Source: Microthrixaceae bacterium (GTDB taxonomy: Bacteria > Actinomycetota > Acidimicrobiia > Acidimicrobiales > Microtrichaceae). From it: a DNA stretch of 64,000 nucleotides. Each line of letters starts with the position of its first letter. Position 1 is the stretch's first letter. The notes beneath the pieces were generated by a model. That model was not told the origin of the DNA. It made no database searches and saw only the letters and a list, made by a program, of their open reading frames with translations. This document shows positions 35,872 to 45,165 of this stretch, piece after piece. Position numbers and translations under genes: made by a program. Location: the NCBI GenBank assembly GCA_023957975.1, contig JAMLGM010000002.1, positions 403,009-467,008 of the forward strand. The letters run 5' to 3'.

Positions 35872-36410
35872 GTGCGTCAGCGATCGCAACGCTGCTTGCA
35901 TCAGACGTGAGCTTCGCGCTCCCCGCCAACATCGCGTTCGGCATCACCGCAGCGGTGATGGTGTACGCCGCGTTGCGGGTCGTCACCACCAAAAACGTGG
36001 TGCACGCCGCCCTGTGGCTCATCGTCGTGCTGTTGGGCGTCGCCGTGAACTTCGTGCTGCTCCAGGCCGAGTTCCTCGCCGCCACCCAGGTGATGGTCTA
36101 CGTCGGCGCCATCGTGGTGCTGTTGTTGTTCGGCGTCATGCTCACCCGGGCACCCCTCGGCGTCAGCGACGACCTCGACAACCCGAAGGCCAAGCCCGGA
36201 GCCATCCTCATCGCCATCGTGATGTTCGTGCTCATGGCCGGCACCTCGATCGCCTCGTGGGGCGACGACAAGATCGGCTTCGTCACCGAAAACGACATCG
36301 GAGCGGTCTCCGACTCGATCTTCGGCAACTACCTGGTTCCCTTCGAGGTCGTCTCGGTGCTGTTGTTGGCTGCGCTCATCGGCGCCATCGTCCTGGCGAG
36401 AAAGGACTGA
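35868..36410 (+). CDS. nuoJ: NADH-quinone oxidoreductase subunit J
   Basis: 180 residues, five membrane helices, with the family motif [20 protein letters not shown] that forms the pi-bulge helix near the proton path. It is a membrane-arm subunit of complex I. It overlaps nuoI by 4 bases; nuoK follows 4 bases after its stop. Confidence 0.93.
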   Translation: MSASAIATLLASDVSFALPANIAFGITAAVMVYAALRVVTTKNVVHAALWLIVVLLGVAVNFVLLQAEFLAATQVMVYVGAIVVLLLFGVMLTRAPLGVSDDLDNPKAKPGAILIAIVMFVLMAGTSIASWGDDKIGFVTENDIGAVSDSIFGNYLVPFEVVSVLLLAALIGAIVLARKD

Positions 36411-36414
36411 CGCC

Positions 36415-36711
36415 GTGCTGTTGAACCAGTTCCTCATCTTGTCCGCCGCCCTTTTCTCCATCGGCATCTACGGCGTGCTCGTGCGCCGCAACGGTGTGTT
36501 GGTGCTCATGTCGGTCGAGATGATCCTCAACTCGGTGAACATCAACCTGGTCGCCTTCGGTGCCCACCACGGAATCTCCGGACAGGTATTCGCACTGTTC
36601 GTGTTGGCCGTCGCCGCTGCCGAGGTCGGTATCGGTCTGGCGATCGTGCTGCTCATCTATCGCAACCGACGCTCCATCGACTTCGACGAACTCGACGAGT
36701 TGAAGGGCTGA
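36415..36711 (+). CDS. nuoK: NADH-quinone oxidoreductase subunit K
   Basis: 98 residues, three membrane helices. The conserved Glu residues are in [19 protein letters not shown] and [19 protein letters not shown]; both take part in proton transfer. GTG 36415 start. Confidence 0.94.
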   Translation: MLLNQFLILSAALFSIGIYGVLVRRNGVLVLMSVEMILNSVNINLVAFGAHHGISGQVFALFVLAVAAAEVGIGLAIVLLIYRNRRSIDFDELDELKG

Positions 36712-36721
36712 GGGGAGAGGC

Positions 36722-39055
36722 ATGCTTCACCACGTTTGGATCCTTCCGGCGCTCATGGCGCTGTCGTTCGTTCTGATCCTGTTCTTCGGCAAGCGCACCC
36801 CCGGCCAGGGCCACTGGATCGGCATCGCCAGCATCGGCGCCTGTCTCATCATGTCGCTGGTCATCGGCGCCCAGTGGATGCAACGGGCCAACGAGCCCGC
36901 CCACACCCAGGCCGAAGCGTTCGCAGATGTGAACCCGAGCTGTTCGGCCACCGCGGCGGGATTCCTCGACGGCACCCTGCATGAAGCCTCACACGGCGAA
37001 GAGGCCGACCACGCGGCGACCGAAGCAGGCGCCGAGGGCGACCACGCCGCTGCTGCGACCGCGACCGCCGCTGCCGACGGCCACGGCCGGTCACGCGCCG
37101 CAGTGTCTTCGGGCTCCGCGGTTTCGTCGGGCTCCGCGGCCGCGGCCAGCGAGGGCGAGGCGTCCTACAGCCGTCCGATCGTCAAGTGTGTCCACTGGTT
37201 CAACTCGGGCGGCGTCGACATCAAGATCGGCACCATGCTCGACGGCGCCAGCGCGCTGATGCTCATCGTCGTGTCGATCGTGTCGCTGCTCGTGCACGTC
37301 TACTCCACCGACTATGTCGGCGGCGATCGTCGCTACACCCACTACTTCGCCTTCCTCAGCCTGTTCACGGCCTCGATGATGTTCTACGTCATCTCCGAAA
37401 ACACGCTGCAGATGATCGTGGGCTGGGAACTCGTCGGGCTCTGTTCGTTCGCCCTCATCGGCCACTGGTGGGAGGAGCGGCCCAACACCGACGCCGCGCT
37501 CAAGGCCTTCCTCACCAACCGTGTCGGCGACACCGGCCTGCTCGTCGGCATGATCATGTTGTTCTTCCTCGCCGGCGACTACTTCGGGTCCAACGGCACC
37601 TTCAACGTGATCGACATCAACTATGCGGCCAACAACGGCGGCATCGAACACAAGATGTTGCTCATCGCCAGCGTCGCCCTCGTCGCGGCGGTCATGTCGA
37701 AGTCCGGCCAGTTCATCCTGCACACCTGGCTGCCCGATGCCATGGCCGGCCCCACCCCGGCCTCCGCGCTCATCCACGCCGCCACCATGGTGGTCGCGGG
37801 CATCTTCATGGTCGCCCGCCTGTATCCGGTGTTCTTCGACGGCCTCGCCATCGGCGGTTCGTCGATCAACTACCTCGCCGTCGTCGGTTCGGTCACCGCC
37901 CTGTTCGGCGCCCTGATGGGCTTCGTGCAAAAGGACATCAAGAAGGCGTTGGCCTACTCGACGGTGTCGCAGCTCGGATTCATGGTGGCCTCCCTGGGGG
38001 TCGGCGCCTGGACCGCAGCGCTGTTCCACCTGTTCACCCACGCTATGTTCAAAGCCTGTCTGTTCCTCGGCGCCGGCTCGCTCAGCCACGCCGCACACCA
38101 CAGCTTCAACATGGTCGACGACATGGGTGGTCTTCGAAAGGTCATGCCCAAGACCTACTGGACCTACCTCATCGCCACCCTGTCGCTGGCGGGCGTGTTC
38201 CCCCTCGCCGGGTTCTGGTCGAAAGACGAGATCATCGCCGGCACCGGCGGCATGAACACCGCCACGGGTGCCTACACCTTCGTGCTCATCATGTTGCTGG
38301 CCGCAGCGTTCTGCACCGCCGCCTACATGACCCGCACCATCTACTACGCCTTCTTCGGCGAGTACCGCGGCCACGGCCACCCGCACGAGTCGGGTCCGCG
38401 CCTCACCGTGCCGCTGATGATCCTCGCCTTCCTGGGCGCGGTCGCCGGCTTCGCCAACCTGCCCCACAAGTTTTTCGGGCTCGAATTCGGCGCCGCCGCA
38501 CAGCAGTTCACCAAGTTCGTCGAACCGATGGGCGACTACTTCCCGGCCCACGCACAGGGCTTCACCCACGCCGAGTTCAACGGTGGGCTCGCGCTGTTGG
38601 CCACCGTCATCGGGCTGGCCGGCATCGCGATCCCCGCAGCGTTCTACGCCGGCAAGTTGCCGTTCCTCGAGAACCTTGCGTCACGCAACGCGGTCGCCGG
38701 ATTCTTCAAGCGGATCCTCGAAAACAAGTACTACCTCGACTGGCTCTACACCGACGTCATCACCGCGTTCGTCAAAGGCCCACTCGCCCGTGCCGCCAAC
38801 TGGACCAACCAACACATCCTCGACGGCATCGTCAACGGTGCCGGCCGCTATGCGGCTCGCACCGGCAAGTGGGTGTACAGCAACATCGACCAGGGCGTCG
38901 TCGACGGCACGGTCAATGGTCTCGGACGGGTCGCAAGCGCCAGCGGTGGCGAGTTGCGCAGACTCCAGACCGGAAACATTCAGCAATACGCATCGCTGCT
39001 CTTTGCAGCGGCAGCACTTCTCGCCGGCGTCATCGTGATCGTCGTCGGTAGTTGA
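36722..39055 (+). CDS. nuoL: NADH-quinone oxidoreductase subunit L, with insertions
   Basis: 777 residues, well over the usual 600-650. The antiporter-like core is intact: VGWELVGLCSFALIGHWWEE, MSKSGQFILHTWLPDAMAGP, SALIHAATMVVAGIFMVAR and a lateral helix at the C-terminus. Extra sequence lies at about residues 80-155 (His/Ala/Glu-rich with a doubled SSGSA unit, between helices 2 and 3) and near the end, where HILDGIVNGAGRYAARTGKW and a similar DGTVNGLGRVASASG occur. It pumps protons at the far tip of the membrane arm. The insertion is probably a flexible loop. Confidence 0.93.
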   Translation: MLHHVWILPALMALSFVLILFFGKRTPGQGHWIGIASIGACLIMSLVIGAQWMQRANEPAHTQAEAFADVNPSCSATAAGFLDGTLHEASHGEEADHAATEAGAEGDHAAAATATAAADGHGRSRAAVSSGSAVSSGSAAAASEGEASYSRPIVKCVHWFNSGGVDIKIGTMLDGASALMLIVVSIVSLLVHVYSTDYVGGDRRYTHYFAFLSLFTASMMFYVISENTLQMIVGWELVGLCSFALIGHWWEERPNTDAALKAFLTNRVGDTGLLVGMIMLFFLAGDYFGSNGTFNVIDINYAANNGGIEHKMLLIASVALVAAVMSKSGQFILHTWLPDAMAGPTPASALIHAATMVVAGIFMVARLYPVFFDGLAIGGSSINYLAVVGSVTALFGALMGFVQKDIKKALAYSTVSQLGFMVASLGVGAWTAALFHLFTHAMFKACLFLGAGSLSHAAHHSFNMVDDMGGLRKVMPKTYWTYLIATLSLAGVFPLAGFWSKDEIIAGTGGMNTATGAYTFVLIMLLAAAFCTAAYMTRTIYYAFFGEYRGHGHPHESGPRLTVPLMILAFLGAVAGFANLPHKFFGLEFGAAAQQFTKFVEPMGDYFPAHAQGFTHAEFNGGLALLATVIGLAGIAIPAAFYAGKLPFLENLASRNAVAGFFKRILENKYYLDWLYTDVITAFVKGPLARAANWTNQHILDGIVNGAGRYAARTGKWVYSNIDQGVVDGTVNGLGRVASASGGELRRLQTGNIQQYASLLFAAAALLAGVIVIVVGS

Positions 39056-39083
39056 GCCCAGTGAGGAAGACAAGGAACCTTTC

Positions 39084-40622
39084 ATGAACACCTGGCTGAA
39101 CAACTGGAGCCTCGCTCTGGTCACCTTCCTACCGCTGGTCGGCGCAGCACTCATGTGGCTCGTGCCCAAGCAGGAAGAGCAGATGCACAAGCTCATCGCG
39201 CTCGTGGCGTCGTTGGCCACCGCCGCGACCGGCATCTGGATCTTCACCAACTTCAATTACGACAACGGACACTTCCAGTTCGTCATCGACAAGAGCTGGA
39301 TCGAGGTGATCAACGCCCGGTTCATCATGGGCCTCGACGGCTTGTCGCTGCCGCTGATGGGCCTGACCCTCGCGGTGGTGCCACTCGTCATCGTGTACTC
39401 GTGGAACCACATCCCGTCTCCGGGTAACCCCAAGGCGTTCCTATCGCTGATGCTCGTACTCGAGACCGGCATGATCGGGTCGTTCCTCGCCGAGGACCTC
39501 GTGTTGTTCTTCGTGTTCTTCGAAGTCGTGCTGTTGCCGATGTACTTCATGATCGGCGTGTGGGGCGGCGAAGACCGCAAGTACGCGTCGTTCAAGTTCT
39601 TCATCTACACGATGTTCGGCTCGGCCCTCATGTTGTTGGCCTTCCTGTCGCTGTACTTCCTCGCAAAGGACCCGACCACCGGCGAACTCGCCCGCACCTT
39701 CGACATGCGTGCGCTTCCGGGCCTCACCGGCGGCATCGCCCACGGCACCCAGTTGCTCATCTTCGGCGGCATGTTCGTCGGCTTCGGCATCAAGGTCCCG
39801 ATGTTCCCGTTCCACACCTGGCTGCCCGACGCCCACACCCAGGCGCCCACCCAGGGTTCGGTCATCCTGGCCGCCGTGCTGCTGAAGCTCGGCACCTACG
39901 GCTTCGTGCGCATCGCCATCAACATTCTCCCCGACGCCGCCAAGAGTTGGGCTCCGGTCATCGGCATCCTCGCCGCCATCGGCATCATCTACGGTGCGCT
40001 CGGCTGCCTGGCCCAGACCGACATGAAGCGGCTCATCGCCTTCTCGTCGGTGGCCCACATGGGCTATGTGATGCTCGGCATCTCGACGCTCACCAAGCAC
40101 GGCATCAACGCCGCGATGTTCGGCATGGTGGCGCACGGCCTCATCACCGGCATGTTGTTCTTCGTCGCCGGATCCATCAAGGAGCGCTACCACACCCTCG
40201 ACATGGCCCGCCTCGGTGGCCTGCTGAAGTCCGCCCCGAAGATGGGCTGGATTCTCGGCTTCGCCTCGATGGCCTCGCTCGGCCTTCCCGGCCTCGCCGG
40301 TTTCTGGGGTGAGTTCCCCGCCATCCTCGCGACGTTCAACCCCGCCGAGGGCCTGAGCCTGCCGTTGTTCCGCACGCTCATGGTCGTCGCCGCCATCGGC
40401 ACCACCTTCGCCGCGGCGTACCTGTTGTGGATGTATCAGCGAGTCGCCTTCGGTGTGCCCACCGAGGAATTCGAAAACGACCCGCACATTACCGACGTCA
40501 ATATCACCGAATGGATCGCATGGACCCCGTTCCTCGCCGCGATCGTCGTGTTCGGTTTCTTCCCCGGCCTCATGTTCGACGTGACCGAGACCGCCCTGAA
40601 AGCTCTGAACCTGGGAGCCTGA
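39084..40622 (+). CDS. nuoM: NADH-quinone oxidoreductase subunit M
   Basis: 512 residues, about 14 membrane helices. Conserved antiporter segments are LVLFFVFFEVVLLPMYFMIG, FGIKVPMFPFHTWLPDAHTQ, APTQGSVILAAVLLKLGTYG and DMKRLIAFSSVAHMGYVMLG, containing the key Glu and Lys of the proton path. Complete length; 28 bases after nuoL. Confidence 0.95.
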   Translation: MNTWLNNWSLALVTFLPLVGAALMWLVPKQEEQMHKLIALVASLATAATGIWIFTNFNYDNGHFQFVIDKSWIEVINARFIMGLDGLSLPLMGLTLAVVPLVIVYSWNHIPSPGNPKAFLSLMLVLETGMIGSFLAEDLVLFFVFFEVVLLPMYFMIGVWGGEDRKYASFKFFIYTMFGSALMLLAFLSLYFLAKDPTTGELARTFDMRALPGLTGGIAHGTQLLIFGGMFVGFGIKVPMFPFHTWLPDAHTQAPTQGSVILAAVLLKLGTYGFVRIAINILPDAAKSWAPVIGILAAIGIIYGALGCLAQTDMKRLIAFSSVAHMGYVMLGISTLTKHGINAAMFGMVAHGLITGMLFFVAGSIKERYHTLDMARLGGLLKSAPKMGWILGFASMASLGLPGLAGFWGEFPAILATFNPAEGLSLPLFRTLMVVAAIGTTFAAAYLLWMYQRVAFGVPTEEFENDPHITDVNITEWIAWTPFLAAIVVFGFFPGLMFDVTETALKALNLGA

Positions 40623-40625
40623 TCG

Positions 40626-42125
40626 ATGCTCGCCTTTACCGCACCGGTACTCGACTGGCACGCATTCGCGCCGGAGATCGTGCTGGTCGCGACCCTCTGT
40701 GTGATGTTGATCGTGGACGTGATCCAGCTGGATCGCGCCCGTGCGGTCATCGGCACGATCGCCGGCCTCGGCTTTCTCGGAGCCGTCGTGCCGATCATCA
40801 CCCTCGCCAGCTCCGACGTGGCCGTCCGGTCGATGTTCGGAGGGGCCTACGTCGTCGACCAGACCTCGCTGCTGCTCAAAGGGCTCTTCGTCGTGTCGGC
40901 CTATGTGGTCGTGTTGTTGTCCACCAACTACGTGGCCGACGGCGACTACTGGGAATCGGAGTACTACCACACCCTCGTCGCCTCGGTGATCGGCATGACC
41001 GTCATCACCTCGGCCCGAGACATGATCTCGATCTTCGTGGCCTTCGAACTGTTGTCGATGCCGACCTACATGCTGGCGAGCTGGCGCAAACGCGACACCC
41101 GCTCCAACGAAGCCGGCCTCAAGTACTTCCTGATGGGCGTGTTCGCCTCGGGTCTCATGTTGTACGGCATGTCGCTGCTGTACGGCTGGGGCGGCTCGAC
41201 GCTGCTCAGCGACCTGGCCGTGGCCTTCTCGAAGGACAGCTCGCCGGCCGTGCTCATGGGTTCGTTGATGGTGATCGTCGGCTTCGGGTTCAAGGTGTCG
41301 GCCGTGCCGTTCCACCAGTGGGCCCCCGACACCTACGAAGGTGCGCCGACCCCGGTCACCGCCTTCCTGGCCGTCGCCTCGAAGACCGCCGGTGTGGTCG
41401 GGCTCATCCAGTTCTGCGCCCTGCTGTTCGGCCCGGTGCAGGGCGACCTCACCAAGGCGACCACGCCGATGTTCCTGATCCTGTCGATCGCCTCGATGCT
41501 GGTCGGCAACATGATCGCCCTCAAACAGACGAACCTCGTGCGCATGTTGGCCTACTCCGGAATCGGCCAGGCCGGCTACATCCTCGCCCCGTTCGCCGTG
41601 ATCGGTTCCGACAAGGCGGCCGATGGAGTGGTGCCCGCCGTAGTGACCTACTTGGTGATCTACGCGGCGATGAACCTCGGAGCGTTCGGCGTCGTCATCG
41701 CGGTGGCCCGCAAGACCCGCTCGGCGGAAATCTCCAGTTACGCCGGACTCTTCCACTACGCCCCGGGCCTCACGGTGGTGATGACCGCGTTCTTGTTCTC
41801 CCTCATCGGGTTCCCCCCGGCTGCGGGCTGGTACGGCAAGTTCGCCATCTTCAAGGTGCTCATCGACGCCGACACCCCCGCCGGATACACCCTGGCGATC
41901 GCCATCGTGGTCACGTCCACAATCGCTGCGTACTACTACCTCAACGTCGCGAAGACGATGTGGTTCGACGACGTGGCCGACGGCGACACCACCCCGATCA
42001 AGGTCGTCCCCGCAGTGGGTGTGGCCCTGGCGATCGCGGTGGTCATCACCATGGTGCTGGGTGTGTTCCCGTCGCTCATTTCCGACGCCGCAAACTTCAC
42101 GCCGATGGCGGCCGCCGGAATCTGA
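40626..42125 (+). CDS. nuoN: NADH-quinone oxidoreductase subunit N
   Basis: 499 residues, about 14 membrane helices, the third antiporter-like subunit. Seen are ISIFVAFELLSMPTYMLASW, GFGFKVSAVPFHQWAPDTYE, TAFLAVASKTAGVVGL and LVRMLAYSGIGQAGYILAPF. It is the last complex I gene here; start 4 bases after nuoM. The methyltransferase gene begins 37 bases after its stop. Confidence 0.95.
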   Translation: MLAFTAPVLDWHAFAPEIVLVATLCVMLIVDVIQLDRARAVIGTIAGLGFLGAVVPIITLASSDVAVRSMFGGAYVVDQTSLLLKGLFVVSAYVVVLLSTNYVADGDYWESEYYHTLVASVIGMTVITSARDMISIFVAFELLSMPTYMLASWRKRDTRSNEAGLKYFLMGVFASGLMLYGMSLLYGWGGSTLLSDLAVAFSKDSSPAVLMGSLMVIVGFGFKVSAVPFHQWAPDTYEGAPTPVTAFLAVASKTAGVVGLIQFCALLFGPVQGDLTKATTPMFLILSIASMLVGNMIALKQTNLVRMLAYSGIGQAGYILAPFAVIGSDKAADGVVPAVVTYLVIYAAMNLGAFGVVIAVARKTRSAEISSYAGLFHYAPGLTVVMTAFLFSLIGFPPAAGWYGKFAIFKVLIDADTPAGYTLAIAIVVTSTIAAYYYLNVAKTMWFDDVADGDTTPIKVVPAVGVALAIAVVITMVLGVFPSLISDAANFTPMAAAGI

Positions 42126-42162
42126 GCGGGCGCCGGAATCTGACCGGGCATCAGGTCCTGAG

Positions 42163-43194
42163 ATGTCGGGTCCTGAGCTGTCGGGTCCGGCCGGCGCCGG
42201 TCCTGAGCTGTCGGGTCCCGAGCGTTTCGACCGGTACGTCGAGCGTTGCCTCTATGACCCGATTTCGGGTTTCTACGCGGCGCACGGCCAGGCCGGGGGA
42301 TCGCGTGGCGACTTCCTGACCAGCCCCGAGGTCGGGCCGTTGTTCGGGCATCTGATCGGGCGGTACCTCGACACCGTGTGGCGCGACCTCGGCGAACCCG
42401 CGCCGTTCACCGTCGTCGAATGCGGGGCCGGTAGGGGAACGTTGGCCAGGGCGGTGTTGTCGAGTGGGCCCGAGTGCTTGGCGGCATTGAGCTACGTGTG
42501 TGTGGAGCGCTCGGAGCGGCTGCGGGCTACTGCTCGTGATCTGCTGGGCGAGTCGGCGCGGGTGTGTGGGTCGCTTGAGGAGGTGGAGGCGCCGTTCGTC
42601 GGGGTGGTGATGGCGAACGAACTGCTCGACAACCTGGCGTTTCGTCTCGTGGTGCGCGACGCGGCCGAGGGCTGGGCTGAGGTGTTCGTCGTGGACGGGG
42701 CGCCGGTGCTCGGCGAGTTCGATGGCTCGGGTGGGCCGATTGACGTGGACGCGCCAGCCGGCACGCGACTCCCGCTACAGGACGAGGCGGCCTCGTGGGT
42801 GGGCGACGCACTCGAACGCCTCGAGGCCGGGCGGTTGTTGATCATCGACTACGGCGTCGCCGCCACCGCCGAGTTGATCGGACGCGACTGGCTGCGGACC
42901 TACCGGGGCCACGACCGCGGATCGGACCCGTTCGAGACCCCGGGGTCGTGCGACATCACCACCGACGTCGCGTTCGACCAACTGCCGGCGGCCACGTCGC
43001 TGCGGACCCAGGCGCAGTTCCTGGCCGACCTCGGCATCGACGAACTCGTGGCCGAGGGCAAGGCGCTGTGGAACGAGCGAGCGCACCTCGGCGACCTCGC
43101 CGCCATCAAGGCTCGCAGCCGAATCGTCGAGGCCGAGGCACTGACCGACCCTCACAGCCTCGGGGCCTTCCTCGTCGCCGAGTGGGTCGTCTAA
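42163..43194 (+). CDS. SAM methyltransferase of MidA/NDUFAF7 family
   Basis: About 343 residues from ATG 42163. It starts with a short SGPELSGPAGAGPELSGPE repeat and then RFDRYVERCLYDPISGFYAA, RGDFLTSPEVGPLFGHLIGR, the SAM-binding TVVECGAGRGTLARAVL and VMANELLDNLAFRLVV, all hallmarks of the DUF185/MidA family. NDUFAF7 methylates an Arg of the NuoD homologue and is needed to assemble mitochondrial complex I. Lying directly after nuoN it most likely serves the complex encoded here. It is probably co-transcribed. Confidence 0.85.
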   Translation: MSGPELSGPAGAGPELSGPERFDRYVERCLYDPISGFYAAHGQAGGSRGDFLTSPEVGPLFGHLIGRYLDTVWRDLGEPAPFTVVECGAGRGTLARAVLSSGPECLAALSYVCVERSERLRATARDLLGESARVCGSLEEVEAPFVGVVMANELLDNLAFRLVVRDAAEGWAEVFVVDGAPVLGEFDGSGGPIDVDAPAGTRLPLQDEAASWVGDALERLEAGRLLIIDYGVAATAELIGRDWLRTYRGHDRGSDPFETPGSCDITTDVAFDQLPAATSLRTQAQFLADLGIDELVAEGKALWNERAHLGDLAAIKARSRIVEAEALTDPHSLGAFLVAEWVV

Positions 43195-43304
43195 CGCGGC
43201 AGGGCGTAGGTCCAGTTGTCGGTTGACGTACTCCGGTGTCCTACGGCATCGTTACCTGACTCAGTCCCGAGCGGAACGCTCGACCCAATGAAAAGGCGGA
43301 CCTC

Positions 43305-44141
43305 GTGGCTCGACCCCCAGTCACGGTTGTCATACCGACGTACAACCGGCCGGAGTATCTCGAAGAGGCACTGCGTAGTCTTGAGCAGCAGACGTTGCTC
43401 CCCGATGAGGTGGTCGTGGTGGATGATGGGAGCGACCCGCCGCCGCAACCTTCGAGCACCATTCCTTTGAGGTTGATCTCGCAAGCGAATCGAGGGCCCG
43501 CTGCAGCGATTAATCGCGGGGTTGCTGAGGCGGCTGGTGACGTGGTCTTTCTGCTGGCCGATGACGACTTGTTTCATCCCCAACGGATTGAGGCCGCTCT
43601 CAAAGCCCATGCGAAGTTCGACCTGGTGGTGTGCGGCCAAACGCAGTTCGCCAGTCAACCGAGCCCAGATCAACTCGCGATCAAGAAGACCGGAGACGGT
43701 TGGGCGGAGCGCGTCGTGGCCGATTTCGTCGACAAGACGATCCCGTCGATGGCCGCTTGCTCGTTGCGTCGAGATCAGTGGGTGCCGCTCGACGAGACCT
43801 ACCGGGCGTGTGAAGACGTGGAATGGTGGATACGACAAGCTGGCCGCTCTTTGAGTGCGGTTCGGATTCGTGGCGATCACCTTCTCGTTCGGAAGCACTC
43901 GGGAACCCGTCACCTGAGCGGCACCGAAGCACGGTTGCAGGGCTCGCTCAGGTTGCTTGAGGAACACGCAGAGTTCTACGGGGCCAGGCCGCAGGCGAGG
44001 GCCTTTCGTCTTGCGCGAGTTTCAATCATGGCCGGGGAGTTGGGAGAGCGGCGTAGGTCGTTGACGTACGCCGTGCGCGCATTGAGGTGCCGTTTCACGA
44101 AAGCCGGGGTCTATGCCCTGCTGCGGTCGGTATCCCCGTAG
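43305..44141 (+). CDS. Family 2 glycosyltransferase
   Basis: 278 residues from GTG 43305. GT-A motifs are PVTVVIPTYNRPEYLEEALR, EVVVVDDGSDPPP, NRGPAAAINRGVAEAAGDVV and FLLADDDLFHPQRIEAALK (metal site DDD). Near the C-terminus, CEDVEWWIRQAG is the usual acceptor/base region. It stands alone between complex I and the toxin-like pair; the acceptor is not evident. Confidence 0.85.
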   Translation: MARPPVTVVIPTYNRPEYLEEALRSLEQQTLLPDEVVVVDDGSDPPPQPSSTIPLRLISQANRGPAAAINRGVAEAAGDVVFLLADDDLFHPQRIEAALKAHAKFDLVVCGQTQFASQPSPDQLAIKKTGDGWAERVVADFVDKTIPSMAACSLRRDQWVPLDETYRACEDVEWWIRQAGRSLSAVRIRGDHLLVRKHSGTRHLSGTEARLQGSLRLLEEHAEFYGARPQARAFRLARVSIMAGELGERRRSLTYAVRALRCRFTKAGVYALLRSVSP

Positions 44142-44489
44142 CGGGCGACCTGACCGTTCCCCGGGGAGGCACGGGCGTTGGCGCGGACCGGGCTGGGCGG
44201 TCTAAGACACGATTCCTCCGGCCGAGACGACGGTGTCGCACAATCGGCCCACACCCGCCGCCGCGCCTGCCACCTGCATCCGCCACCCGCCTCTGCCGCC
44301 CGCGCCCATACCCGACCCGCCGACCCGCTCGCGCGAACCTCCTGCCCAAAGCGACCTCTCGTGTCACCTCCGGCAGGAAGTTCGAGGCAGCAGCGGTCGT
44401 AACGCCGACGGCCCGGTGAGCGGCGCCGCCGGATTCGACGAGCGTCCGGCGCTGGTTGCGTGAACAACGTCGGCAGATAAGCTCAAAGC
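44142..44489. other. Non-coding gap holding a palindromic repeat
   Basis: About 350 bases with no gene that I can support. The only structure seen is the imperfect 51-base palindrome at 44334-44384. Confidence 0.6.
44334..44384. repeat. 51-base imperfect palindrome, family A copy 1
   Basis: 24-base arms around a 3-base centre, with 17 of 24 positions pairing; the outer 13 bases (CGAACCTCCTGCC against GGCAGGAAGTTCG) pair almost perfectly. It has the same arm and centre lengths as the perfect palindrome at 45166-45216 and shares its GCGCGAAC left flank, GTGTCAC and AAGTTCG. Confidence 0.75.
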
Positions 44490-44756
44490 ATGATGCCCGC
44501 AACCGATGCCGAGTTGGTTCGATTCGTACCGGTGCTGATGACTCTCGCCGAACGGCACGGGCTGTCCAATCTTCGTCTCGCTGGTCACGGCCAGATTGTT
44601 GCGGATGTCGATGCAGGCCGGACTCTCGTTGACGTTGCCCGATTCGAAATCGAGGCCCAGGCAGTCATTCGGGCGGAGATCACCGTGGTCAGTTCGAGAA
44701 CCGAACTGGCCTCGCAACTCGACTGTCGACCGTTGGTAGCCACTTCGGCCGCGTGA
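44490..44756 (+). CDS. MNT-type nucleotidyltransferase, degenerate (antitoxin-like)
   Basis: 88 residues. The middle and end fit the MntA antitoxin outline (LSNLRLAGHGQIVADVDAGR then TLVDVARFEIEAQAV), but the catalytic GSx10DxD motif of that family is not present. It overlaps the next gene by 4 bases (GTGA), the usual layout of MntA/HepT pairs, in which MntA adds AMP to HepT. Identification is by context and weak likeness. Confidence 0.45.
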   Translation: MMPATDAELVRFVPVLMTLAERHGLSNLRLAGHGQIVADVDAGRTLVDVARFEIEAQAVIRAEITVVSSRTELASQLDCRPLVATSAA

Positions 44757-45097
44757 CGGAGTTGACGCCCGGCCATCGCGAACTCAGCGGGGCGTTCGAC
44801 GCTCTTGGGGTGATCGCGGAACTTGTGGGAGAGGGTCGCCTGGAGTTCGATCGGTCGATCGATCGGAGGCTCGCACTGGTTTTCCTGTGGGCAAATGTCG
44901 GGAGCCAGCTGAAGCAGTATTGCCGCCTCGTTGCGATTCCACCTGGCATTGAGCCGTTTGCCGGCCCGATCCAGATGCGCGACAAGCTGGTCTATGGGCC
45001 GATCAGCGGCATCGACCCCGAACTCGTTTGGGAAACCTGTGTCGTCGATGGGCCGGAACTCGCTACGTACCTGAGCAGGTTGCTGTCGAGCTGGTAG
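44753..45097 (+). CDS. HepT/DUF86-like protein, catalytic His missing
   Basis: 114 residues from GTG 44753. The C-terminal half, IQMRDKLVYGPISGIDPELV then WETCVVDGPELATYL, matches the HepT ending (R-N-x-x-x-H-x-Y then iD-x-x-x-vW). The His of the RX4-6H ribonuclease motif is Tyr here (RDKLVY). The helical first half also suits the HEPN fold. With its MNT-like partner this looks like a toxin-antitoxin pair that has lost both active sites. Confidence 0.5.
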   Translation: MTELTPGHRELSGAFDALGVIAELVGEGRLEFDRSIDRRLALVFLWANVGSQLKQYCRLVAIPPGIEPFAGPIQMRDKLVYGPISGIDPELVWETCVVDGPELATYLSRLLSSW

Positions 45098-45165
45098 CCA
45101 ACCTCGCATCCGCCTACGGTCACGGTGAATCGGGGTGTTCGCCGCACTCCTCGCGTGGGCTCGCG

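Noticed and set aside
37091..38569. 492-residue minus-strand ORF rich in Glu, Gly, His and Asp
   Set aside because: Antisense to nuoL. GC-rich codon bias keeps this frame open; it has no motifs and no ribosome site.
39441..41756. 771-residue minus-strand ORF
   Set aside because: Antisense across nuoM and nuoN with low-complexity His/Glu/Gly composition, typical of shadow frames.
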